In this document: positions 52,432-60,055 of the stretch, in pieces
How the letters are laid out: each line of letters opens with the position of its first letter
Numbering within the stretch: the first letter of the stretch is position 1
Program-made: the position numbers and the translations under genes
The notes under the pieces: generated by a model
What the model was told of the DNA's origin: nothing
Seen by the model: the letters and a program-made list of their open reading frames with translations, nothing else
Database searches by the model: none
Origin: a bacterium
Lineage (GTDB): Bacteria; Zixibacteria; MSB-5A5; GN15; FEB-12
Direction of reading: 5' to 3'
Assembly (NCBI GenBank): GCA_030605565.1
Contig: JAUWIB010000037.1
Coordinates: 1 to 63,929, forward strand
DNA length: 63,929 bases

Positions 52432-53385
52432 GTGAAAAGACGCGAATTCCTGAAGCGAACGACGAAGGCAACGGCTCTGGCCGCCGTGTGCGGTGGCGCC
52501 GGATGGTTTTTCAACAACCGTCAATGGTTCAACTACGAACCCCCCATGGTCAGCAAACACAGTTTCGAGGTTGCCCCCGACAACCGTTTTCCGCAACTCA
52601 CTCTGACCAGAGATGAGAACCATGCTGCCGCCCTGCACGATGCTCTCGACGCCATTGGCTCCATCAAGCGGTTTGTCCAACCGGGTGAGCGGGTAACCAT
52701 CAAGCCGAACGTCGGTTGGGATCGCACCGCCGCTCAGGCGGCCACCACTTCCCCGCTACTGGTCGGTGAGATGGTGCGACTTTGTCTCGAGGCCGGTGCA
52801 TCCAAAGTGATCGTGTCCGATGTCACCTGTAGTGAAGCACGACGATGCTTCCTGCGTTCCGGGATCAGGGAAGCTGCCGAAAAAGCCGGCGCCGAAGTGA
52901 TCCTGCCGATGCGGGATGACTTTGTCGTGATGGACCTCGGCGGAGAACTGCTGACCAGTTGGCCGGTGCTGAAACACTTTGTCGAAACCGACCGTCTGAT
53001 AAACATGCCGATCGTCAAACAGCACTCGCTCACGTCGTGTACTATCAGCATGAAGAATCTCTACGGTATCCTCGGCGGTCGCCGCAATAAGTTGCACCAG
53101 GAGATCGATCGGTCAATCGTTGATCTGGCATCGTTTAGTCGCCCGACTTTGACGGTGGTCGACGCCACTCGCGTACTCATGCGCGGTGGTCCGCAGGGCG
53201 GCTCGCTGGACGATGTCAACATCGAACACACGGTGCTGTGCGCCACCGATCAGGTGGCCGCCGATGCCCGAGCGGTCGAGTTCCTGGGACTTGATGCCGC
53301 CAGGGTCGGACATATCGTACTGGCCAAAAAGGCAGGTTTGGGTGCCATCGATTACCGTTCGGTGGGTTACAAAGAGAACATCTAA
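52432..53385 (+). CDS. Tat-signal DUF362 protein
   Basis: A 317-aa protein with a twin-arginine leader KRREFLKRTTKATALAAVCG, so it is expected in the periplasm. The DUF362 body includes RVTIKPNVGWDRTAAQAATT, VSDVTCSEARRCF, INMPIVKQHSLTSCTISMKN and VVDATRVLMRGGPQGG. The GTG start follows AAAGGA. Its stop overlaps the next start (TAATG). DUF362 proteins often occur with ferredoxins; their reaction is not established. This is the first gene of redox run 1. Confidence 0.88.
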   Translation: MKRREFLKRTTKATALAAVCGGAGWFFNNRQWFNYEPPMVSKHSFEVAPDNRFPQLTLTRDENHAAALHDALDAIGSIKRFVQPGERVTIKPNVGWDRTAAQAATTSPLLVGEMVRLCLEAGASKVIVSDVTCSEARRCFLRSGIREAAEKAGAEVILPMRDDFVVMDLGGELLTSWPVLKHFVETDRLINMPIVKQHSLTSCTISMKNLYGILGGRRNKLHQEIDRSIVDLASFSRPTLTVVDATRVLMRGGPQGGSLDDVNIEHTVLCATDQVAADARAVEFLGLDAARVGHIVLAKKAGLGAIDYRSVGYKENI

Positions 53386-55082
53386 TGACGATTCAGACCG
53401 TCCGCAACCTTCGTCGATTTTCGCAAGTCCTGTTCTTTGCCGTTTTCTGCTGGCTGATTCTGAAAACCAACTTCGATATCGACATCGACCCAACAACTGT
53501 TTCGGAGATTACGCTGCCTTATCCGGTATCGATAGCGCTTCAGTTCGACCCCCTGGTGGCCCTGGCGACTCTTCTGGCCAACGGCACCCTTTTCAAGGGT
53601 CTCTTGTGGTCGCTGGTCATTCTGATCCCCACGATTTTTATCGGACGGTTCTTCTGTGGATGGGTTTGTCCGCTGGGTTCGTTGAATCACTGGCTATCCG
53701 AAATCCGGTCGGAACGACTGAGTTTCAGGGGTAAGGGCAAAATCGAATCGAATCGCTACAAGAAGTATCAACGTATCAAGTACTATATTTTTCTGTTCGT
53801 AATCGCCGCGGCTCTCTTTGGCACCCTTCAGACCGGACTACTGGACCCACTTCCTTTGATGGCGCGTTCAATCGGCACGGTGGTGCTGCCCGCCACGCAC
53901 GCCGCAGCCGACGGCGCTCTGGGTTGGGTTAAATCCTTCGGGATTCCGCCTGTGTCCAGCGCCGCCCAGTCTGTTTACGATTTTGTCGCACCGACGCTGC
54001 TGAACTTTCGCCGCGTTCACTTTCACGGTATCCTGACTATCGCTTTGTTGTTCGGCTCGATCCTTGTTCTCAACCGTGTCTTCACACGCTTTTGGTGTCG
54101 CGGTTTGTGTCCCTTGGGCGCTATGCTGGGCATCTTTTCACGCTATGCAATTTTCGGTCTTCAGAAGGACGAAAAAAGCTGCGACCACTGCAACCTTTGT
54201 CTGCTGAGTTGTCAGGGCGCGGACAATCCGGATATCGGCGCCAAATGGCGACAGCCGGAGTGCCACCTTTGTCTGAACTGTCAGGCAGTCTGCCCGCAGG
54301 GTTCTTTGAAGTTCAAGTTTTTCCCGACCCTGGAAGGCACAGTAACAAACCCTCCGCCTATTCAGAAAGTGGACATTTCGAAGCGAAAAACGATAGCATC
54401 ATTGGCCGGCGGCGCTGCGCTCTTTCCTCTGCTTCGTTCCGGCGATAGTTTCGAGGTCAATGCCAACGAGCGTCTGATCCGTCCACCCGGTTCGGTTGCC
54501 GAGGACGATTTCCTGGCTCGCTGTATTCGCTGCGGGCAGTGTATGCGCGTCTGTCCCAACAACGCCTTGCACCCGACGCTTCTGGAGTCCGGAATGGAAG
54601 GTATCTGGACGCCGATCCTGATCCCGCGCATTGGCTATTGTGAACCATCGTGTACGCTATGCGGCCAGGTCTGTCCGACCGGCGCCATTCTGGAGTTAAC
54701 GATGACCGAAAAGGTCGGCGACAAGGAAACACCGCCCAACCGTATCGGCACCGCCTTCTTCGATCGGGGACGCTGTCTGCCCTGGGCGATGGCCACCCCA
54801 TGCATCGTGTGTGAGGAATGGTGTCCCACCTCGCCCAAGAGCATCTACCTCAAAGAAGAAGTTGTCCTCGACCGAGAGGGCAATGAAGTCCGCGTGCAAC
54901 GTCCGTACATCGACCCGAATATTTGCACCGGCTGCGGCGCTTGCGAGTTCGCCTGTCCCGTAGTCGACCGACCGGCGGTGTATGTTACGTCCGTAGGCGA
55001 ATCACGCTCACCGGACAATCAGTTACTGCTCAGAAGAAAAGATCCTTCGCGACCTTCCAGGGAGATTCCGTATGAACGATAG
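53385..55082 (+). CDS. NapH-NapG fusion: membrane ferredoxin with multiple [4Fe-4S] clusters
   Basis: A 565-aa protein. The N-terminal half is NapH-like, with hydrophobic helices and two CxxxCP motifs (FFCGWVCPLGS, FWCRGLCPLGAM) followed by CDHCNLCLLSC and CHLCLNCQAVCPQG. The second half is MauM/NapG-like, starting with a Tat-like stretch KRKTIASLAGGAALFP near residue 335. It has four more cluster motifs, CIRCGQCMRVCPNNA, CTLCGQVCPTGA, CIVCEEWCPTS and CTGCGACEFACP. Such pairs move quinol electrons to periplasmic acceptors. Here they are one polypeptide between a DUF362 protein and a lipoprotein. The terminal acceptor is unknown. Confidence 0.88.
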   Translation: MTIQTVRNLRRFSQVLFFAVFCWLILKTNFDIDIDPTTVSEITLPYPVSIALQFDPLVALATLLANGTLFKGLLWSLVILIPTIFIGRFFCGWVCPLGSLNHWLSEIRSERLSFRGKGKIESNRYKKYQRIKYYIFLFVIAAALFGTLQTGLLDPLPLMARSIGTVVLPATHAAADGALGWVKSFGIPPVSSAAQSVYDFVAPTLLNFRRVHFHGILTIALLFGSILVLNRVFTRFWCRGLCPLGAMLGIFSRYAIFGLQKDEKSCDHCNLCLLSCQGADNPDIGAKWRQPECHLCLNCQAVCPQGSLKFKFFPTLEGTVTNPPPIQKVDISKRKTIASLAGGAALFPLLRSGDSFEVNANERLIRPPGSVAEDDFLARCIRCGQCMRVCPNNALHPTLLESGMEGIWTPILIPRIGYCEPSCTLCGQVCPTGAILELTMTEKVGDKETPPNRIGTAFFDRGRCLPWAMATPCIVCEEWCPTSPKSIYLKEEVVLDREGNEVRVQRPYIDPNICTGCGACEFACPVVDRPAVYVTSVGESRSPDNQLLLRRKDPSRPSREIPYER

Positions 55083-55971
55083 ACACAACCTTCTCGTGGT
55101 TACGATCATCGCAGTCATGCTCGGCCTGACTTGCGGTGGTGAGCAACCAGTCACCAATCAGACTACGGCCGGATACCTAGCCGCGAGTTATGATGCGATT
55201 GGCGTCGGGCGCAGTTCGCCGCCGCGCACTTTCATTGGGCAGGATTTGTGGGAGTACATTAACGGCGGCGCCGAACTGTACCACACCTGTGGTTTCATCG
55301 AGGTAGCCACGGCCGACTACCGGAAGGACGAAACAGAAATAGTCGTGGACCTTTATCGCTTCGATTCGGCAGTGAACGCTTTCGGGCTGTACTCAATGTT
55401 GCGTCCTGACGAAGCCGACCTGGTCAAATTCGGTGTCGAGGGCTATGTCGCGCCATCGAAAATTGAATTCGTCAAAGGCGACCTACTGGTACGAGTGATC
55501 GGATTCGACCAATCCGACGAGACCGGTCTGGCCTTGATCAACCTGGCCGATGAGATCAACAAACAGCTCCCCGGTGGGACACAACTGCCGCCGGCCTTTG
55601 GTCTTTTTCCATCCGACAATGCTGTAAGAGGTTCGACCAGGTACTATGCCGCGGCCTTTCTCGGACAGAGTTTCCTTGTCGGGGTATACTGTCAGGACTA
55701 CCTGCTTGATACTAAACGTGTCACCCTCTTCCTGTGCGAAGATGCGGGCGGCGCTAAGCTGCTTCAGTGGTCCGGTCTGGCGGAAGAAATGGGCGCGCTG
55801 GGCAGTGCACCGGATGGTCTGCCCTTCGACATCGGTAAGGCATTTACCGTCGACAATAGTTTCTATGGTCAAATCGTAGTGGGTCTGCGCGCTGGTCGCA
55901 TGGTCGGCATGGTTGGATATGTTGATGGACATCTGTCATTTCTGTCAAGTTGGCTGGAGTCGATGGAGTAG
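55072..55971 (+). CDS. Predicted lipoprotein of the redox cluster (DUF6599-like)
   Basis: A 299-aa protein with a lipobox LGLTC at residue about 20, giving a lipid-anchored periplasmic protein. The body has the recurring QDLWEYINGGAELYHTCGF segment, which I associate with the DUF6599 family, and YRFDSAVNAFGLYSML. No catalytic motif is visible. Its start overlaps the NapH-NapG gene by 11 bases, so it is co-translated with it. It probably works with that electron-transfer protein, role unknown. Confidence 0.78.
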   Translation: MNDRHNLLVVTIIAVMLGLTCGGEQPVTNQTTAGYLAASYDAIGVGRSSPPRTFIGQDLWEYINGGAELYHTCGFIEVATADYRKDETEIVVDLYRFDSAVNAFGLYSMLRPDEADLVKFGVEGYVAPSKIEFVKGDLLVRVIGFDQSDETGLALINLADEINKQLPGGTQLPPAFGLFPSDNAVRGSTRYYAAAFLGQSFLVGVYCQDYLLDTKRVTLFLCEDAGGAKLLQWSGLAEEMGALGSAPDGLPFDIGKAFTVDNSFYGQIVVGLRAGRMVGMVGYVDGHLSFLSSWLESME

Positions 55972-55980
55972 ACACAACAC

Positions 55981-56055
55981 GTCATGCTGAGCGGAGTCGA
56001 AGCAGACGTGTCACATGAGAACCGCCGCCCTTCGACTGCGCTCAGGGTGACACGG
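55981..56055. repeat. Inverted CTGAGCGGAGTCGAAG / CTTCGACTGCGCTCAG pair
   Basis: Two arms, TGCTGAGCGGAGTCGAAGCA and CTTCGACTGCGCTCAGGGTG, surround a 30-base centre, between convergent genes. It may also terminate transcription. Confidence 0.65.
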
Positions 56056-56059
56056 CTCT

Positions 56060-56392
56060 CTACGTCTGCACAAACGTCAGCTTGTCCATACCGCGGTTGG
56101 ACTTGAAATGATAGTGCACGTGGTCGACCTCCTGCCCCAGGCCATTGTTGATCTGAATCTGAAAATGGTCGCTGATACCAAGCTTCTTGGCGATCATCTT
56201 GGCCGTGCGGTTCATCATTTCGAGAGTGTCGGGTGGCGTTTCGTAAAAGTTCTTGTATTCAGCTTTGGGGATGATCAACAGATGCACCGGCGCTTGCGGA
56301 CGATGGTCAGCCATGACGAACACTTCGTCATCCTCGTAGAATATCTTAGCGGGCAACTCACGGTTCATTATGCGCGTAAAGACAGAGGGCAT
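56060..56392 (-). CDS. HIT-family (histidine triad) nucleotide-binding protein
   Basis: 110 aa from the ATG at 56390-56392 (MPSVFTRIMNRELPAKIFYE), with AGAGGA eight bases upstream on the reverse strand. The family motif appears as VDHVHYHFKS. The sequence is like HINT proteins that hydrolyse phosphoramidates of AMP. It lies convergent with the lipoprotein gene and interrupts the two redox gene runs. Confidence 0.92.
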   Translation of the reverse strand: MPSVFTRIMNRELPAKIFYEDDEVFVMADHRPQAPVHLLIIPKAEYKNFYETPPDTLEMMNRTAKMIAKKLGISDHFQIQINNGLGQEVDHVHYHFKSNRGMDKLTFVQT

Positions 56393-56555
56393 GGTGGACA
56401 ATCCTCTTGCTTTCGGGGTCGTGTTCATTTCCCACAATGAAAGCCTGGTTCTGATCGCGAACAAGATAGAACATCTTCTCGATAGCTGCTGCCCCCCCCC
56501 AACCCCCGCTTGCCAAACAAGCGCTGATTAGTTATTCTGTGGGTGATCAATAGTG

Positions 56556-56640
56556 TCATCCCGGCGAAAGCCGGGATCCAGGCCCGCGGAATACGGATGG
56601 ATTCCCGCCTGCGCGGGAATGACAGAGGCGCGGATGAGGT
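56556..56640. repeat. GTCATCCCGGCGAAAGCCGGGATCCAG-type inverted repeat
   Basis: Arms CCCGGCGAAAGCCGGGAT and TTCCCGCCTGCGCGGGAA, ending in GAATGAC. It lies in the 497-base gap before the YebC gene. The type is widespread among bacteria. Confidence 0.65.
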
Positions 56641-56649
56641 GCGTTCCAA

Positions 56650-56738
56650 GTAGGGTAGGAGCCCTGCGCTCCTGCCACCATCGGCAGGTCTGAGGACAGA
56701 CCTGCCCTACTGTCGAAACCACAGGGGTTTCGACCTAC
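56650..56738. repeat. Three consecutive GTAG-headed hairpins
   Basis: (a) 56650-56676: GTAG with a GGTAGGAGC/GCTCCTGCC stem and CCTGC loop. (b) 56683-56710: GGCAGGTCTG-AGGA-CAGACCTGCC then CTAC. (c) 56712-56738: GTCGAAACC-ACAGG-GGTTTCGAC then CTAC. (b) and (c) read GTAG first on the reverse strand; (a) reads it on the plus strand. Confidence 0.8.
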
Positions 56739-56888
56739 GGCCACGCGCGAAGCGCGAAAGAGTGGCTTGCCACCCGGCCTGCGCGGGAATGACACACGGT
56801 CAAGCCGTGTTTCTCCGCCTGCGGCGTTGTCCGTGAAGTGTGAGCGTATTGAGAATATGAGAATGTTCAGATAAGGGAGATCGGTCAA

Positions 56889-57638
56889 ATGTCAGGTCAT
56901 TCAAAATGGGCGACAATTAAGCGCAAGAAAGGGAAGACCGACGCCGAGCGCGGCAAGGTTTTCACCCGGCACATTAAGGAGATAACCATAGCCGCCCGTG
57001 AGGGCGGCGGCGATCCCGAAGGCAATCCCCGTCTGCGCACTGCCATTGCGGCAGCCAAGGCCTCTAACATGCCGGCCGACAATATCAAGCGGGGGATACT
57101 GAAAGGAACAGGTGACCTCCCGGGGGTCACCTACGAGTCGATCACCTACGAAGGCTATGGTCCCGGCGGCGTGGCGCTCTATATGGAGGCGCTGACCGAC
57201 AACAAAAACCGCTGCGTGTCCGAGGTGCGACACGCGCTGACCAAGTACGGCGGCAATCTCGGCGCTTCCGGATGCGTGGCGTGGATGTTTGAGAAACAAG
57301 GGCTTATCACGATCGATCTTGACGCCACGGATGAAGACACGATCATGGAAGTGGCTATGGAGGCCGGCGCCGAGGACATCAAGAGCGATTCCGGTACGTA
57401 CGAAGTGATCACGCAGCCGGGCGATATCGACACGGTGCGAGAGGCTATCGAGGCCAAGGGCATCGCGATGGTGTCAGCCGAGGTGACGATGATTCCCAAG
57501 GATTCGGTCAAGCTCGAAAAAGAGTCGCAGGCCGGTTCGATGTTGAAGCTGTGGGATATACTCGAAGAACTCGACGACGTACAGAAGATCTACGCCAACT
57601 TCGACATCTCTGAGGAGCTTCTGGAAAAGCTGACCTGA
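56889..57638 (+). CDS. YebC/PmpR-family protein
   Basis: A 249-aa protein with [39 protein letters not shown] and the later [19 protein letters not shown] segment, the full YebC signature. Family members act as DNA-binding regulators or, as reported for some, help ribosomes on proline stretches. AGGGAGA precedes the ATG. It is transcribed alone between the two redox gene runs. Confidence 0.95.
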   Translation: MSGHSKWATIKRKKGKTDAERGKVFTRHIKEITIAAREGGGDPEGNPRLRTAIAAAKASNMPADNIKRGILKGTGDLPGVTYESITYEGYGPGGVALYMEALTDNKNRCVSEVRHALTKYGGNLGASGCVAWMFEKQGLITIDLDATDEDTIMEVAMEAGAEDIKSDSGTYEVITQPGDIDTVREAIEAKGIAMVSAEVTMIPKDSVKLEKESQAGSMLKLWDILEELDDVQKIYANFDISEELLEKLT

Positions 57639-57689
57639 CGCGGAGCGCCGGCCGAGCCTGAATGGTCTGTCGAACAAGTCCCTTTGGTT

Positions 57690-57798
57690 GTCATTGCGAG
57701 CGACCGAAGGGAGCGCGGCAATCTCATACGTCAAGTCTGCCAACGAATTGAGATTGCCGCGTCGCTACGACACGAGTGTCTTCGCTCCTCGCAATGAC
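57690..57798. repeat. 109-bp palindromic GTCATTGCGAG element
   Basis: GTCATTGCGAGCG...GGCAATCTCA on the left mirrors TGAGATTGCCGCG...CTCGCAATGAC on the right. It is a whole-element inverted repeat of a widely distributed type. A further repeat related to the 27781 family covers about 57871-57925. Confidence 0.75.
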
Positions 57799-57960
57799 GG
57801 CCTCTGGGGTTTTTCATCACTCCCTGAAAACTTGTCCATCACAATACTGCGAGCCAGTTCGTTGTGCCAGCGTGATCTTCAGATCGCGCCGGGCGCCGTA
57901 GCCGAGTCTGAAGACTCGTCCACCACAACACCCCATATCAATTGACCGGATCAAAAAGGG

Positions 57961-57988
57961 TTGACAGGATGCGATAGCAACGTAGTAT
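57961..57988 (+). promoter_or_regulatory. Promoter placing the transcript start at the DUF362 ATG
   Basis: TTGACA (57961-57966), a 16-bp spacer and TAGTAT (57983-57988). The ATG at 57996 is seven bases further on, so a leaderless mRNA is predicted; no Shine-Dalgarno fits. Confidence 0.55.
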
Positions 57989-57995
57989 AAACAGT

Positions 57996-58916
57996 ATGAG
58001 CCGGGTTGTTGTTGTCAAACACGAGGGCGCGATCAGCGGTGAGCCGTTACCGGTAGGCAGCTATATGAATATGCTGAAGGAAGCGCTGACCGTTCTTACG
58101 GGCGAGACGGAGGAGTCGGCGTCGTTGCGAAAGCTCCTGCCGCGCGGGACCGTTGGTATGAAGACGAATTGTCTCACCGGCAAGCTCAACTCCACGCCGG
58201 TAGCGCTGGTCGATGCGCTCTCCACTATTCTTGAGGGCGCTGGATGGGACGCCAACAACATCGTGGTGTGGGAGCGCACCAATCGTGAATTGCAGAAGGC
58301 GGGGTTCAAGCTCAACGCCTCCAGTTTCGGTCGTCGCTGCCTGGGCACGGATGCGAACGGGGTCGGGTACAGTGCTCGGTTCTACAGCGCCGGTGAGTCG
58401 TCAAGTCTGGTTAGCCGCATCCTGGAGGAAGTGGTGGCCGTGAATATCAACATGCCGGTGCTCAAGGATCACTCCATTGCCGGGCTGTCGGGCGGTCTGA
58501 AAAATATGTTCGGCGCCATCAATAATCCCAACAAGTACCACGACAATAACTGTGACCCACACGCAGCCGAGGTGTCGATGATGGATCCTGTAAGGTCGAA
58601 AAACCGACTGACTGTCATGGATGCCGTGCAGGTTCAATTCCAAAACGGTCCGGGGTACGACCAGCGGTTTCTGGTGCGCTATGGAGGTATCATACTGTCC
58701 GATGATCCGGTGGCCGCCGACCGAATAGGTCTTGAGATAGTTGAGCGCTTGCGCAATAAAGGCGGTTTGCCGAACCTGGCAGAAGCCGGACGTCCGGCAA
58801 CGTACCTCCGGACAGCCGAGAAGTTAGGACTTGGCGTGGCGACCATGTCAGACATTGATCTGAAAGTACTTGTGCTCAACAACAAGGGTCGCGCGCGACC
58901 GGGGGAGTTGCTGTGA
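57996..58916 (+). CDS. DUF362 protein, second copy, without Tat signal
   Basis: A 306-aa protein starting MSRVVVVKHEGAISGEPLPV with no signal peptide. DUF362 features include VGMKTNCLTGKLNSTPVAL, NINMPVLKDHSIAGLSGGLK and GAINNPNKYHDNNCDPHAAE. Sequence and layout parallel the Tat-exported copy at 52432, but it appears cytoplasmic. Its stop overlaps the start of the radical SAM gene (TGATG). Reaction unknown. Confidence 0.87.
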   Translation: MSRVVVVKHEGAISGEPLPVGSYMNMLKEALTVLTGETEESASLRKLLPRGTVGMKTNCLTGKLNSTPVALVDALSTILEGAGWDANNIVVWERTNRELQKAGFKLNASSFGRRCLGTDANGVGYSARFYSAGESSSLVSRILEEVVAVNINMPVLKDHSIAGLSGGLKNMFGAINNPNKYHDNNCDPHAAEVSMMDPVRSKNRLTVMDAVQVQFQNGPGYDQRFLVRYGGIILSDDPVAADRIGLEIVERLRNKGGLPNLAEAGRPATYLRTAEKLGLGVATMSDIDLKVLVLNNKGRARPGELL

Positions 58917-60055
58917 TGGACCGTCGGTTCTTCCTGAGGTGTCTCGGATGTTCCAGCGCCATAGCGGCTGCCTCACACAGTGAATTGTGGCCTGAGTTCC
59001 TGGGGGGGATTCAGAATGTCTGCGCCTTCGACAGCGCCGCCGGACTATCCTCGGTTGAGGCCAGGTACTATAAGAAGCTGGAGGAGGGTGGCATTGAGTG
59101 CGGACTCTGTCCCCGCAAATGCCAAATCACTGATCTCGAACGCGGTTACTGCGGGGTGCGGGAGAATCGCGGCGATGTCTATTACACGTTAGTTTACGGA
59201 CGACCCTGCTCAATCAACATTGATCCCATCGAGAAGAAACCGCTGTATCATTTCTACCCCGGCGCCACGGCCTTCTCGCTGGCCACCGCCGGGTGTAACG
59301 TCAACTGCAAGTTCTGCCAGAACTGGGAAATCTCGCAGGCGCGTCCGGAACAGGTCGACAACATGGAGCTACCTCCGGCGGGCGTCATCGACATCTGCCA
59401 ACAGCGCAGTGTTCCCATCATTGCTTACACCTACTCTGAGCCGATAATTTTCTATGAGTACATGTACGATATCGCCGAGCTTGGTCACAAGCATTCGATC
59501 AAGTCGGTGATGATAACCGGTGGTTACATTGAGAGACAGCCGTTGGCCGATCTGTTTCCACAGATGGATGCAATCAAGGTTGACCTCAAGTCATTTCGTG
59601 AAGACTACTACCGCAAGATCGTCAGCGGTGAACTGAAGCCGGTTCTTGATGCGTTGGTGCAGATCAAGAAGGCCGGCGTCTGGCTGGAGATAGTTTACCT
59701 GGTGGTGCCGACGCTGAACGACAGTGATGAAGAGTTCACTGATCTGGCGCGATGGATCAAGTCCAACATAGGTGTTGATACGCCGATTCATTTTTCCCGT
59801 TTTCACCCTCAGTACTTGCTGCGCCATCTGCCGCCGACACCTTTGAAAACGCTTGAGCGAGCGCATGCAATCTGTCGCGCCGAGGGACTGCAATTCGTTT
59901 ACCTTGGCAACGTCCCCGGTCATGCCGCCGAGTCCACTTATTGCCCCGGTTGTGGTGAGGTGCTGATTGAAAGGCGCGGTTACCACATCGTTCGCAATAC
60001 TCTCAAGGGGAATCGGTGTGGACACTGTGATCGCACCATACCCGGGCTGTTTTAG
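58916..60055 (+). CDS. AmrS-like radical SAM protein with an N-terminal Tat-like leader
   Basis: A 379-aa protein of the AmmeMemoRadiSam radical SAM family. The cluster motif CNVNCKFCQNWEISQ follows a cysteine-rich lead-in CGLCPRKCQITDLERGYCGV. Other family segments are IAYTYSEPIIFYEYMYD and HFSRFHPQYL. A C-terminal zinc-ribbon-like pair (CPGCGEVL, CGHCDR) is present. The N-terminus MDRRFFLRCLGCSSAIAAAS resembles a twin-arginine signal, unusual for a SAM-dependent enzyme. The partner AmmeMemo proteins (AmmeMemoRadiSam A and B) are not in the window. It follows DUF362 directly and abuts the next gene. Confidence 0.88.
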   Translation: MDRRFFLRCLGCSSAIAAASHSELWPEFLGGIQNVCAFDSAAGLSSVEARYYKKLEEGGIECGLCPRKCQITDLERGYCGVRENRGDVYYTLVYGRPCSINIDPIEKKPLYHFYPGATAFSLATAGCNVNCKFCQNWEISQARPEQVDNMELPPAGVIDICQQRSVPIIAYTYSEPIIFYEYMYDIAELGHKHSIKSVMITGGYIERQPLADLFPQMDAIKVDLKSFREDYYRKIVSGELKPVLDALVQIKKAGVWLEIVYLVVPTLNDSDEEFTDLARWIKSNIGVDTPIHFSRFHPQYLLRHLPPTPLKTLERAHAICRAEGLQFVYLGNVPGHAAESTYCPGCGEVLIERRGYHIVRNTLKGNRCGHCDRTIPGLF

